A stretch of DNA of 7,294 nucleotides from Anaerolineae bacterium (GTDB taxonomy: Bacteria; Chloroflexota; Anaerolineae; Aggregatilineales; Phototrophicaceae): the NCBI GenBank assembly GCA_015492875.1, contig WGEI01000033.1, positions 1-7,294 on the forward strand, read 5' to 3'. The notes below the pieces were generated by a model. It was not told where the DNA came from, did no database searches, and saw only the letters and a program-made list of their open reading frames with translations. A program made the position numbers and the translations under genes. Within the stretch, counting starts at the first letter, position 1. Every line of letters begins with the position of its first letter. Of the stretch, positions 1 to 5,017 are shown piece after piece.

Positions 1-75
1 GAGTTTTTTCATAAATGGTATAACACGCCTTTAGGTGAAAAACAGGGGTATCAGATTAATTTCAATGACTTTTGA
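1..75 (+). CDS. 3' end of an unidentified gene, cut by the left edge (candidate)
   Basis: Frame 1 is open from the first base for 24 codons and ends in TGA at 73-75. The other two plus frames close within 11 codons. The short peptide is rich in aromatic and polar residues (it includes HKWYNTPLG and ends in NFNDF), which looks more like a protein C-terminus than random AT-rich sequence. It is too short to assign a family. The downstream spacer (76-155) has no clear intrinsic terminator. The gene would converge on the GT2 gene. An open frame of this length can also occur by chance, so this is tentative. Confidence 0.35.
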   Translation, partial: EFFHKWYNTPLGEKQGYQINFNDF

Positions 76-155
76 AGACATGAAACTATAAACCTTTGAA
101 CAACTATGAACTGAGAGGCAATTGTACAACAAAACAAATTTTCGAACAATAAACC

Positions 156-881
156 TCACTCTTCTACAGAGGGCGTGGGGCGCAGCAGGTTGATGAGAAT
201 GGCCAATATCACCTTGAGCATGTAATACGCAGAGCGCACGGGCGTAATTGACGAGACGCCTTCGGTGCGGGGACGCATGGTGACGGGGATTTCCTGCAAT
301 TTGAAGCCGGCGCGGTGCAGGATGACGATGGCTTCCGGTTCGGGATAGTCGTGGGGATAGTGGGCGGCGCAAAAGGCAGCGGCGCGGCGGTTAAAAGCGG
401 CAAAGCCGGAGGTTGGGTCGGTGAAGCGGCGGCCAGTGATGAGCCGAATGAGGTTGACCAGAATGCTGATACCGACGCGGCGGGCGAATGTGGTGGTCTC
501 TCTCCCGCCCCCACCGAGAAAGCGCGAACCAATCACCATATCCGCCCCGCTTTCACAGAGCGCCTCCACCATACGCGGGATGTCTTCGGCGGCGTGTTGG
601 CCGTCGCCATCATTGCGCACAACAATATCATAACCATAGCGACGGGCGAACTGAAAACCCGTTTGCACACTGGCGCCAATCCCCACATTATACGGCATGT
701 GTAATACAATAGCGCCAGCGGTGGCGGCTTGCGCGGCAGTATCATCGGTAGAGCCATCATTGATGACGACGACATCAGCCATAGGCATATGCTGGCGGAT
801 ATTGCGCACTGTCCGCGCGATGCTAGCGCCCTCGTTCAATGCGGGTAGAATAATTAAAATACGTTCGGCGTGCTGGCTCAT
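156..881 (-). CDS. GT2 family glycosyltransferase, DPM1/polyprenyl-phosphate glycosyltransferase-like
   Basis: This is a 241-residue GT-A fold enzyme of glycosyltransferase family 2, close to the dolichol/polyprenyl-phosphate sugar transferase group. Visible motifs are LPALNEG (12-18), the nucleotide-binding VINDGSTDDT (39-48), the metal-binding DGDGQH with D91 and D93, GSRF (118-121), the acceptor-region TDPTSGF (154-160) and MRPRTEGVSS (202-211). There is no signal peptide and no C-terminal multi-spanning domain. A single hydrophobic stretch near 218-233 could hold it at the inner membrane face. By family knowledge it would move a sugar from an NDP-sugar to a lipid carrier or glycan; the exact sugar and acceptor cannot be read. 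The ATG at 881 has a GAGGGG Shine-Dalgarno at 885-890, and the N-terminal strand begins right after it. Members of this group often sit beside a DUF2304 membrane protein or a flippase, and none is seen here. It is divergent from the GT4 gene, so the two may share a pathway. Confidence 0.9.
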   Translation of the reverse strand: MSQHAERILIILPALNEGASIARTVRNIRQHMPMADVVVINDGSTDDTAAQAATAGAIVLHMPYNVGIGASVQTGFQFARRYGYDIVVRNDGDGQHAAEDIPRMVEALCESGADMVIGSRFLGGGGRETTTFARRVGISILVNLIRLITGRRFTDPTSGFAAFNRRAAAFCAAHYPHDYPEPEAIVILHRAGFKLQEIPVTMRPRTEGVSSITPVRSAYYMLKVILAILINLLRPTPSVEE

Positions 882-916
882 AAGCCCCTCGTTATGGTGG
901 CGACAACCTAGCGCCT

Positions 917-945
917 ATTGTGGGCGATTTTGGGGCGTATGCCAA
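917..945 (-). promoter_or_regulatory. Candidate sigma70-type promoter for the GT2 gene
   Basis: On the minus strand a -35-like TTGGCA (plus 945-940) is followed after exactly 17 bases by CACAAT (plus 922-917). They match 5 of 6 and 4 of 6 consensus positions. Transcription would start about 30 bases before the GT2 start codon, with the GAGGGG ribosome site between. The -10 is weak, so this is a candidate only. I see no equally good promoter for the divergent GT4 gene in the same spacer. Confidence 0.3.
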
Positions 946-986
946 TATGCAAGCGAGATAAACAATGAGGAAAATGACATAAAACC

Positions 987-2234
987 ATGCGCATATTACT
1001 GTTAAATGACCGCATTCCACCAGAAAGCCCAGGCGGGGCGGGGCAAGTAGTGTGGCGGCTGGCGCAAGGGCTGCGCGATGCAGGGCATGAGGTGCATTTG
1101 ATAGCAGCGACCGAAGGCGAGCCATTCAACGAAGTGCGAGATGGCATCCCCACCTATCACCTGCATAGCCGCTACCGCCCGCGCTTCCACGCCTATTACT
1201 CGCTATTCAACCCGCAAACGTTGAAACACGTACGGCGGTTATATGAGCAAATAGCGCCTGACGTGGTCAATGGGCATAATATCCACGCCCATCTGTCCTA
1301 TTATACATTCACCATCGCCCACCGCATGGGGCTGCCGACGGTGTTTAACTCGCACGATGTGATGCCCTTCGCCTATAATCGCCTGCGGCACTTCGTCAAT
1401 CCCGCGCGCTGTGGCGTCAATTCTCCAGAGGACTATCGCCTGCCACGTTTTTATAACTTGAAGCAGATGCGCTTTCGCTATAACCCGCTGCGCAATATCA
1501 TCATCCGCTATATTTTGCGCCACCATGTGGGCGCGCGTGTCAGCGTTAGTGTGGCGCATCGCCAAACTCTAGAGGCAAACGGGCTGCCCCCCTTCCAAGT
1601 GGTGCACAATGGCATCGATGTTGGCCGCTTTCAAGCGCGGGCGGAAACAGTGCAAGCCCTGCGGGCACGGCTGGGCTTAGTGGGGCGAAAGGTGGTGATG
1701 CTGGCCGGGCGACTGAGCCGCGATAAGGGCGACAGGCAATTGCTGGCGGCCATGAAACAGGTGATTGCCGTTGTGCCCAATGCGCTGTTGCTCATCCTCT
1801 CGGCACGTGAGCCGAACTTGGGGGCAGAGTTTGAGCATTTGCGCGACTATGTGCGCAGTGGCGGCTGGTTGAGTGGGGAGGAACTCATCGCCGCATTTCA
1901 CGCTGTGGATGTCGTTACGTCCCCTTCCATTATTATGGACTCCTTCCCCACTGTGAACTTAGAGGCGATGGCCGCGCACAAGCCCGTCGTGGCGACCTGT
2001 TACGGCGGCTCTTCGGAGGCGGTGGTGAATGGTGAAACGGGCTATATTATCAACCCGTTTGATACCGAACAATTTGCCAATCGGCTCATCCGCCTACTCA
2101 CCGACGACGCGCTGCGGGCGCGCATGGGGCAAGCGGGTTATGAACGGGTACAAGAGCGCTTTTCGTTGGCGAAACAAGTGAAGCAAATGGTTGAAATTTA
2201 CGAAACGGTGATGAGTACGAATCGACAATCATAG
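987..2234 (+). CDS. GT4 family glycosyltransferase (GT-B fold)
   Basis: A 415-residue retaining glycosyltransferase of the usual length for family GT4. The N-terminal acceptor domain (about 1-200) opens with the typical strand and glycine loop (LLLNDRIPPESPGGAGQ, with the GGAG loop) and contains NSHD. The C-terminal donor domain (about 205-400) holds HNGID (207-211), AGRLSRDKG (240-248) with R242 and K247 in the positions that contact the nucleotide-sugar phosphates, and a PS...DSFPTVNLEAMA block. The family's E-x7-E motif reads D-x7-E here (D318, E326). The likely role is transfer of a hexose or similar sugar from an NDP-sugar during surface polysaccharide or glycolipid assembly in the cytoplasm; donor and acceptor are not predictable. 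The start is supported because residue 1 leads directly into the first beta strand. The nearest Shine-Dalgarno (GAGG, 967-970) lies 16 bases upstream, unusually far. It is divergent from the GT2 gene. Confidence 0.93.
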   Translation: MRILLLNDRIPPESPGGAGQVVWRLAQGLRDAGHEVHLIAATEGEPFNEVRDGIPTYHLHSRYRPRFHAYYSLFNPQTLKHVRRLYEQIAPDVVNGHNIHAHLSYYTFTIAHRMGLPTVFNSHDVMPFAYNRLRHFVNPARCGVNSPEDYRLPRFYNLKQMRFRYNPLRNIIIRYILRHHVGARVSVSVAHRQTLEANGLPPFQVVHNGIDVGRFQARAETVQALRARLGLVGRKVVMLAGRLSRDKGDRQLLAAMKQVIAVVPNALLLILSAREPNLGAEFEHLRDYVRSGGWLSGEELIAAFHAVDVVTSPSIIMDSFPTVNLEAMAAHKPVVATCYGGSSEAVVNGETGYIINPFDTEQFANRLIRLLTDDALRARMGQAGYERVQERFSLAKQVKQMVEIYETVMSTNRQS

Positions 2235-2270
2235 CAACTGCGAGGTTTTATATACGCCTAACACAAAATA

Positions 2271-2302
2271 TGTTATAATTTTCACAATCTAGTCAAAGAG
2301 GG
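2271..2302 (+). promoter_or_regulatory. Extended -10 promoter and ribosome site of the ABC ATPase gene
   Basis: TGTTATAAT (2271-2279) is a perfect TGnTATAAT extended -10 element. No good -35 hexamer lies 16-18 bases upstream, which fits the extended -10 class. A start near 2286 would give a short leader with the GAGGG ribosome site (2298-2302) 6 bases before the ATG at 2309. This suggests the ABC gene is transcribed on its own and not only from the GT4 gene. Confidence 0.55.
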
Positions 2303-2308
2303 ATAACG

Positions 2309-3049
2309 ATGCGTGAAAATGGCGCACAAAGCGGGGCATTAGCTGTATCCATCCAAGAACTAACGAAGACTTACATGCAAGGCGAACGCCGCAAATATGT
2401 ATTGAATAGCGTCAATCTAGATATTCACAATGGCGAGTTTTTCGTCTTGCTTGGCAAAAGTGGTAGCGGGAAAAGCACCCTGTTAAACCTCATCAGCGGT
2501 ATTGATGAGGCCGATAGCGGGCACATCTATATAGGCGACATTGACATTTTGGCGCTCACTGAACGCGGGCGAACGCTTTTCCGCCGCGATAATATCGGCA
2601 TTGTTTTCCAGTTCTTCAACCTGATACCAACCCTCACCGTTTTAGAGAATATCACCCTGCCCTATGAGCTGCGCGGCCAAAAGCGCAAACAAGCAGAAAC
2701 GCGCGCCAAAGAGTTGCTAGCGCGGGTGGGCTTGGCCGACCGTAGCAACGCCTTTCCAGATAGGCTAAGCGGAGGGGAGCAGCAACGGGTGGCGATTGCG
2801 CGCGCGCTAGTACATGCGCCTAAAATCGTGTTGGCCGATGAACCAACGGGCAACCTTGATGAGGATACAGGGCAGGATGTGTTGGCCTTATTGCTGGAGC
2901 TAACGCGCGATATGGGGCGGACGCTCATCATGGCCACGCATAACCCAGAAATTGTGCCGCTGGCAGACCGCGTTGGGCGTATTCATAGCGGGCGATTGGA
3001 GATTACTATGGCTCAAAAACCCCAACGAGAAGCGCCTAAATTATCATGA
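2309..3049 (+). CDS. ABC transporter ATP-binding protein, LolD/MacB type
   Basis: A 246-residue nucleotide-binding subunit of the LolD/MacB/FtsE group. All ATPase motifs are intact: Walker A GKSGSGKST (49-57, K55), Q-loop Q101 within FQFFNLIPTLTVLENI (hallmark of this group), signature LSGGEQQ (153-159), Walker B LADEPTGNLD with D177 and E178, and the switch histidine H211 in ATHNPE. By family knowledge such proteins pair as a dimer with an FtsX/MacB-type permease that moves lipoproteins, lipids or peptides by mechanotransmission; the substrate cannot be read here. The C-terminus has a short polar tail rich in K, P and E. The start has a good ribosome site (GAGGG, 6 bases away). The expected permease gene is missing: the TGA stop overlaps an ATG (ATGA, 3046-3049) that opens only 11 codons. 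It may work with a permease encoded elsewhere, or be left over after deletion. High confidence in family, low in substrate. Confidence 0.95.
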   Translation: MRENGAQSGALAVSIQELTKTYMQGERRKYVLNSVNLDIHNGEFFVLLGKSGSGKSTLLNLISGIDEADSGHIYIGDIDILALTERGRTLFRRDNIGIVFQFFNLIPTLTVLENITLPYELRGQKRKQAETRAKELLARVGLADRSNAFPDRLSGGEQQRVAIARALVHAPKIVLADEPTGNLDEDTGQDVLALLLELTRDMGRTLIMATHNPEIVPLADRVGRIHSGRLEITMAQKPQREAPKLS

Positions 3050-3081
3050 TTGAGCGCATCTTAGGTGATAGGAAGTTATAA
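3046..3081 (+). pseudogene. 11-codon coupled frame, possible remnant of a lost permease gene
   Basis: An ATG overlaps the ABC ATPase stop as ATGA, the usual translational-coupling arrangement between an ATPase and its permease. The frame encodes MIERILGDRKL and stops at TAA (3079-3081). A basic start of this kind (R, K, R before a first membrane helix) is what FtsX/MacB-like permeases tend to have, but here no hydrophobic segment follows and the sequence turns AT-rich. I read it as the stump of a deleted or frameshifted permease gene. A chance ATGA with a short frame is a real alternative, since the ATG costs only an A before TGA. Confidence 0.25.
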
Positions 3082-3183
3082 AAAAGCGATAAAAAAGACG
3101 TAATGGAGGGCGAAAAGCAAGCCTCAGAGTATAAAGAAAATATAAAATTCCCCTGAAAAATGACCCTTTCTTACAAAAAATTA

Positions 3184-3217
3184 GCATTTTCTTCATTCTC
3201 AGCAATGGTGAAAATGC
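3184..3217. other. Strong imperfect hairpin in the ABC-HEAT spacer
   Basis: Two 14-base arms pair across a 6-base loop. GCATTTTC (3184-3191) pairs perfectly with GAAAATGC (3210-3217), then comes one T/T mismatch and one T-G wobble, then CATT (3194-3197) pairs with AATG (3204-3207), leaving loop CTCAGC. On the plus strand no T-run follows. On the minus strand the hairpin is followed by a stretch of six T's (the A-run at 3175-3180), as in an intrinsic terminator, yet no minus-strand gene is evident upstream of it. It could end antisense transcription, act as an operator or leader structure for the HEAT gene, or be left from a lost gene. Confidence 0.55.
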
Positions 3218-3306
3218 GCCCCTTATCGCATAATAGATAGTAAGGAAACAAACGTTTCTGGGGTACTTGATTAGCACACCATAACTTGTGCGAAAGGTAA
3301 GGCAAA

Positions 3307-3747
3307 ATGACTAAGCCCGATCCCAACGCTATCAAACTATTATTGGCCGAGTTGCGTAGCACCAATAAGGAAACCCGTCGCACGGCTGTCATGAAGTTAG
3401 GGATGCTAGGTGGCGAAGAAGCCGTACGCGCCCTGATGATGGCCGTCCAGAACGAGCATGAAGACCTGATTGTCCGGGGTCGGGCGGCGCTGATGTTAGG
3501 ACGGCTTGGCGATGTCCGCGCCGTAGAGCCATTGATTCGTGCCCTAGAAGCCCCCGGCTATCAGACGCCTCTTCATGCTGCAGAGGCACTGGGACGCCTA
3601 GGTGACCCGCGTGCTGTCGAACCCCTATTGCGAATGGCCGCCAATACGCGAGGGAAAACGCGCCTCGCTGCAGAGCAAGCGCTCGCCCGTTTGGGCTATA
3701 CCGCAGAAGCGGCCACCACCCCATTAGAGCCGGAACCCGAAGGTTAA
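3307..3747 (+). CDS. Small HEAT-repeat protein (PBS-lyase HEAT-like)
   Basis: A 146-residue all-alpha protein made of about four HEAT-like repeats: roughly 8-36 (LLAELRSTNKETRRTAVMKLG), 38-68 (EAVRALMMAV...AALMLGRLG), 69-99 (DVRAVEPLIRAL...AAEALGRLG) and 100-130 (DPRAVEPLLRMA...AAEQALARLG). The repeated D-x-RAVEPL(I/L)R and A-ALGRLG blocks are the usual PBS-lyase-HEAT pattern. A Pro/Glu-rich tail (about 132-146) follows. No signal peptide, membrane segment or catalytic domain is present. Such repeats give a right-handed solenoid for protein binding, so a scaffold or adaptor role in the cytoplasm is likely; the partner is unknown. The ATG is preceded by AAAGG (3293-3297) and AAGG (3299-3302). 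The gene stands alone between a 257-bp spacer and a strong terminator, so it is probably monocistronic. Confidence 0.88.
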   Translation: MTKPDPNAIKLLLAELRSTNKETRRTAVMKLGMLGGEEAVRALMMAVQNEHEDLIVRGRAALMLGRLGDVRAVEPLIRALEAPGYQTPLHAAEALGRLGDPRAVEPLLRMAANTRGKTRLAAEQALARLGYTAEAATTPLEPEPEG

Positions 3748-3778
3748 GTCGCTTATCCGCTTGTAACATTGCGATTAT

Positions 3779-3805
3779 AAAGCCCGGTTCCGCGCCGGGC
3801 TTTTT
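3779..3805 (+). terminator. Rho-independent terminator after the HEAT gene
   Basis: AGCCCGG (3781-3787) pairs with CCGGGCT (3795-3801) around a 7-base loop. Flanking A's (3779-3780) can extend the stem with T's (3802-3803), and a T-run covers 3801-3805. It starts 31 bases after the HEAT stop codon. The short A-run on the left also allows weak activity in the other direction. Confidence 0.88.
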
Positions 3806-3975
3806 ACACAAAAAACCTATCTTAATAGTCTTGAAAGCGAGTGAAACTATAAACTAACCATATTTTTATCACTATCCAAACAATTTCTATTGCATAGATG
3901 CCCCAAGTTTAATAAAATAGAAGCCAATCTTGTTTATAGCAGATAATAAAAAGGGCTAGGTGATTAATCCAAAGC

Positions 3976-4395
3976 ATGGTTGCATCAAGAGATAGTGATA
4001 ATGTGAGCGCGCAGACAGCCATCCAGCTAGAATGGGAAACGGTTGGCCCCAATTTGTTCATTCTCCTCAATTACTTCGGAAAATGGACGTGGGAAGAGCA
4101 TGACAAGCGGATAGACCAAGCATTGCAGTTGGTCAACGAGGCTCAACAACCGTCATTTATTGCGTTTAACCTGCGCGAAAATTCATATATGCCGCCGGGC
4201 GGGTTTGCGGCCCATATGCGCTATACGCTACAAGCCTTCCGCGCTACCCCCCTGCTACAAGGTGCTGTTTATATTATGACGGCATCCCCGCTGAACACGC
4301 TCATCACAACAGCTTATAACACTTATGCCCCAGAAGTACCTGTTTACTTTGCCCATACTATCGACGAAGCGGCAGACATTGCCGCAAATAACTAG
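3976..4395 (+). CDS. Small STAS/SpoIIAA-like alpha/beta protein, paralog of the next gene
   Basis: A 139-residue soluble protein with no signal peptide or membrane helix. Predicted order is strand (IQLEW 16-20), strand (LFILLNYF 27-34), helix starting at WTWEEHD (37-43), strand (FIAFNL), MPPGG loop, helix, strand (GAVYIMT), helix (PLNTLITTAYNTY), strand (PVYFAHT) and a last helix (IDEAADIA). This order resembles SpoIIAA/STAS-like folds; the assignment is by pattern only. It aligns along its whole length with the minus-strand protein at 4392-4799: shared IQ-x2-W, WTW(E/D)(E/D)-x-D-x2-I-x2-A, a (L/M)P-x-G loop followed by a histidine, and a final T-(L/I)-(D/E)EA block. The serine that is phosphorylated in true SpoIIAA is not recognisable. 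The start is uncertain: the nearest ribosome-like sequence (GGTGA, 3959-3963) is 12 bases away, and a GTG at 4003 is an alternative that keeps the conserved core. Function unknown; a regulatory partner role is inference. Confidence 0.8.
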   Translation: MVASRDSDNVSAQTAIQLEWETVGPNLFILLNYFGKWTWEEHDKRIDQALQLVNEAQQPSFIAFNLRENSYMPPGGFAAHMRYTLQAFRATPLLQGAVYIMTASPLNTLITTAYNTYAPEVPVYFAHTIDEAADIAANN

Positions 4396-4799
4396 TCCAC
4401 CTGCTCTTGCGACGATTTTTTATCTAGATATTCACGCACCACGCGCCGCGCCTCTTCCAGTGTCGGCACGACCCAAAAGTTCACGCCATCTTGATAACCG
4501 CTCATGCGGAGAAAAATGCTGACCTCGCGCGCGGTAACGGGGTCTTGTGTGACAAGTAAAGCGACGTTTTGGGGCATTTTGCGCGCCATGCGATTGAAAT
4601 GGGGAATTGGACTGCCTTTAGGGAGGCGCGTGCCAGCATGGTAGACGTTAATGGTGGGAATAGTGGCGATTTGATCCCCTAACATCTCAACCGCTTTTTT
4701 AATAGCATAATCGTAATCATCCCATGTCCAATTCGGATACCACTCGACACGCAAGGCGGTGTGATCATCATCATCCCAGATAAACTGTATCTTATCCAT
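4392..4799 (-). CDS. Small STAS/SpoIIAA-like alpha/beta protein, convergent paralog
   Basis: A 135-residue soluble protein related to the product of 3976-4395. It opens with a strand (IQFIW 4-8) and an acidic turn (DDDD 9-12), then a second strand (LRVEWY), WTWDDYDYAIKKA (24-36), a strand near IPTINVY, a LPKGS loop followed by IPHF, helix, strand (VALLVTQ), helix, strand (VNFWVVPT) and a final helix (LEEARRVVREYL) with a charged tail. Identity to its neighbour is limited to scattered key positions, so the duplication is old or the two were acquired separately. The start is set by the conserved N-terminal strand; the GGAG ribosome site (plus 4810-4813) is 10 bases away, at the long end of normal. 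It shares the CTAG at 4392-4395 with its neighbour's stop. It is divergent from the kinase gene across 218 bp. Function unknown. Confidence 0.85.
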   Translation of the reverse strand: MDKIQFIWDDDDHTALRVEWYPNWTWDDYDYAIKKAVEMLGDQIATIPTINVYHAGTRLPKGSPIPHFNRMARKMPQNVALLVTQDPVTAREVSIFLRMSGYQDGVNFWVVPTLEEARRVVREYLDKKSSQEQVD

Positions 4800-4812
4800 A
4801 TGTTCATTGCTC

Positions 4813-4820
4813 CGCTAGCG
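4813..4820. repeat. 8-bp palindrome next to the ribosome site of the minus STAS-like gene
   Basis: CGCTAGCG is a perfect palindrome that touches the GGAG ribosome site (plus 4810-4813) of the minus-strand gene; AGCGCT (4817-4822) overlaps it as a second one. It could be a small operator or could limit ribosome access. Eight bases can arise by chance. Confidence 0.25.
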
Positions 4821-4838
4821 CTAAATGTTACTTAGTAT

Positions 4839-4855
4839 TAAATATAGCATATTTA
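4839..4855. promoter_or_regulatory. Operator-like palindrome over a candidate -10 of the minus STAS-like gene
   Basis: TAAATAT-AGC-ATATTTA is a perfect 7-bp inverted repeat with a 3-base centre, the size of a dimeric repressor site. On the minus strand it overlaps TGCTATATT (plus 4849-4841), an extended -10-like element with the hexamer TATATT, placed 42-47 bases before the start codon at 4799. A protein bound here would block that promoter. The local AT richness raises the chance of a random palindrome. Confidence 0.35.
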
Positions 4856-4963
4856 CAACAAATGTGAGCTAACCCAAGCAATTAGAAAAGTATCTCAAAA
4901 GTTTGCAAATTGTTATCTTTCTGAAAATTATAGGAATTTATGCTACAAAACCTGCTAATAGAC

Positions 4964-4991
4964 TTGGCATAGAGATATATGAGCTTATACT
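4964..4991 (+). promoter_or_regulatory. Sigma70-type promoter of the kinase gene
   Basis: TTGGCA (4964-4969) and TATACT (4986-4991) each match 5 of 6 consensus bases and are 16 bases apart. A start near 4998 would leave a leader of about 20 bases carrying the GAGG ribosome site (5007-5010), 7 bases before the ATG at 5018. The short repeat CTTAT (4984-4988) / ATAAG (4996-5000) covers the -10 and could be a regulator site, but it is weak. Confidence 0.5.
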
Positions 4992-5017
4992 CAAGATAAG
5001 CCAGATGAGGGTTAGAA

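Noticed and set aside
1..12. Minus-strand ATG at 12-10 (MKKL...) as a gene start leaving the window
   Set aside because: Only four codons are visible, there is no ribosome site, and the plus-strand frame over the same bases is a better explanation.
115..157. Possible terminator after the GT2 gene (GAGG/CCTC and ATTGT/ACAAT arms)
   Set aside because: The two short stems are separated by an internal loop and a 20-base apical loop, and no T-run follows on the minus strand.
31..372. 113-codon minus-strand frame overlapping the GT2 gene and its 3' spacer
   Set aside because: It overlaps the GT2 coding region in another frame, and its peptide is Arg/His/Pro-rich at first and then spacer-derived, typical of a shadow frame.
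3103..3156. 17-codon frame starting at ATG 3103 after the ABC gene
   Set aside because: It is too short, has no good ribosome site, and its Lys/Glu-rich composition is expected from A-rich spacer DNA.
3044..3277. 77-codon minus-strand frame in the spacer after the ABC gene
   Set aside because: Its peptide reflects AT-rich spacer (many F, Y, L, K), it spans the hairpin and ends within the ABC stop. It has no ribosome site and no family pattern.
3389..3811. 140-codon open frame on the minus strand over the HEAT gene and its terminator
   Set aside because: It is antisense to a clear HEAT-repeat gene, runs through the terminator hairpin and shows no recognisable protein pattern.
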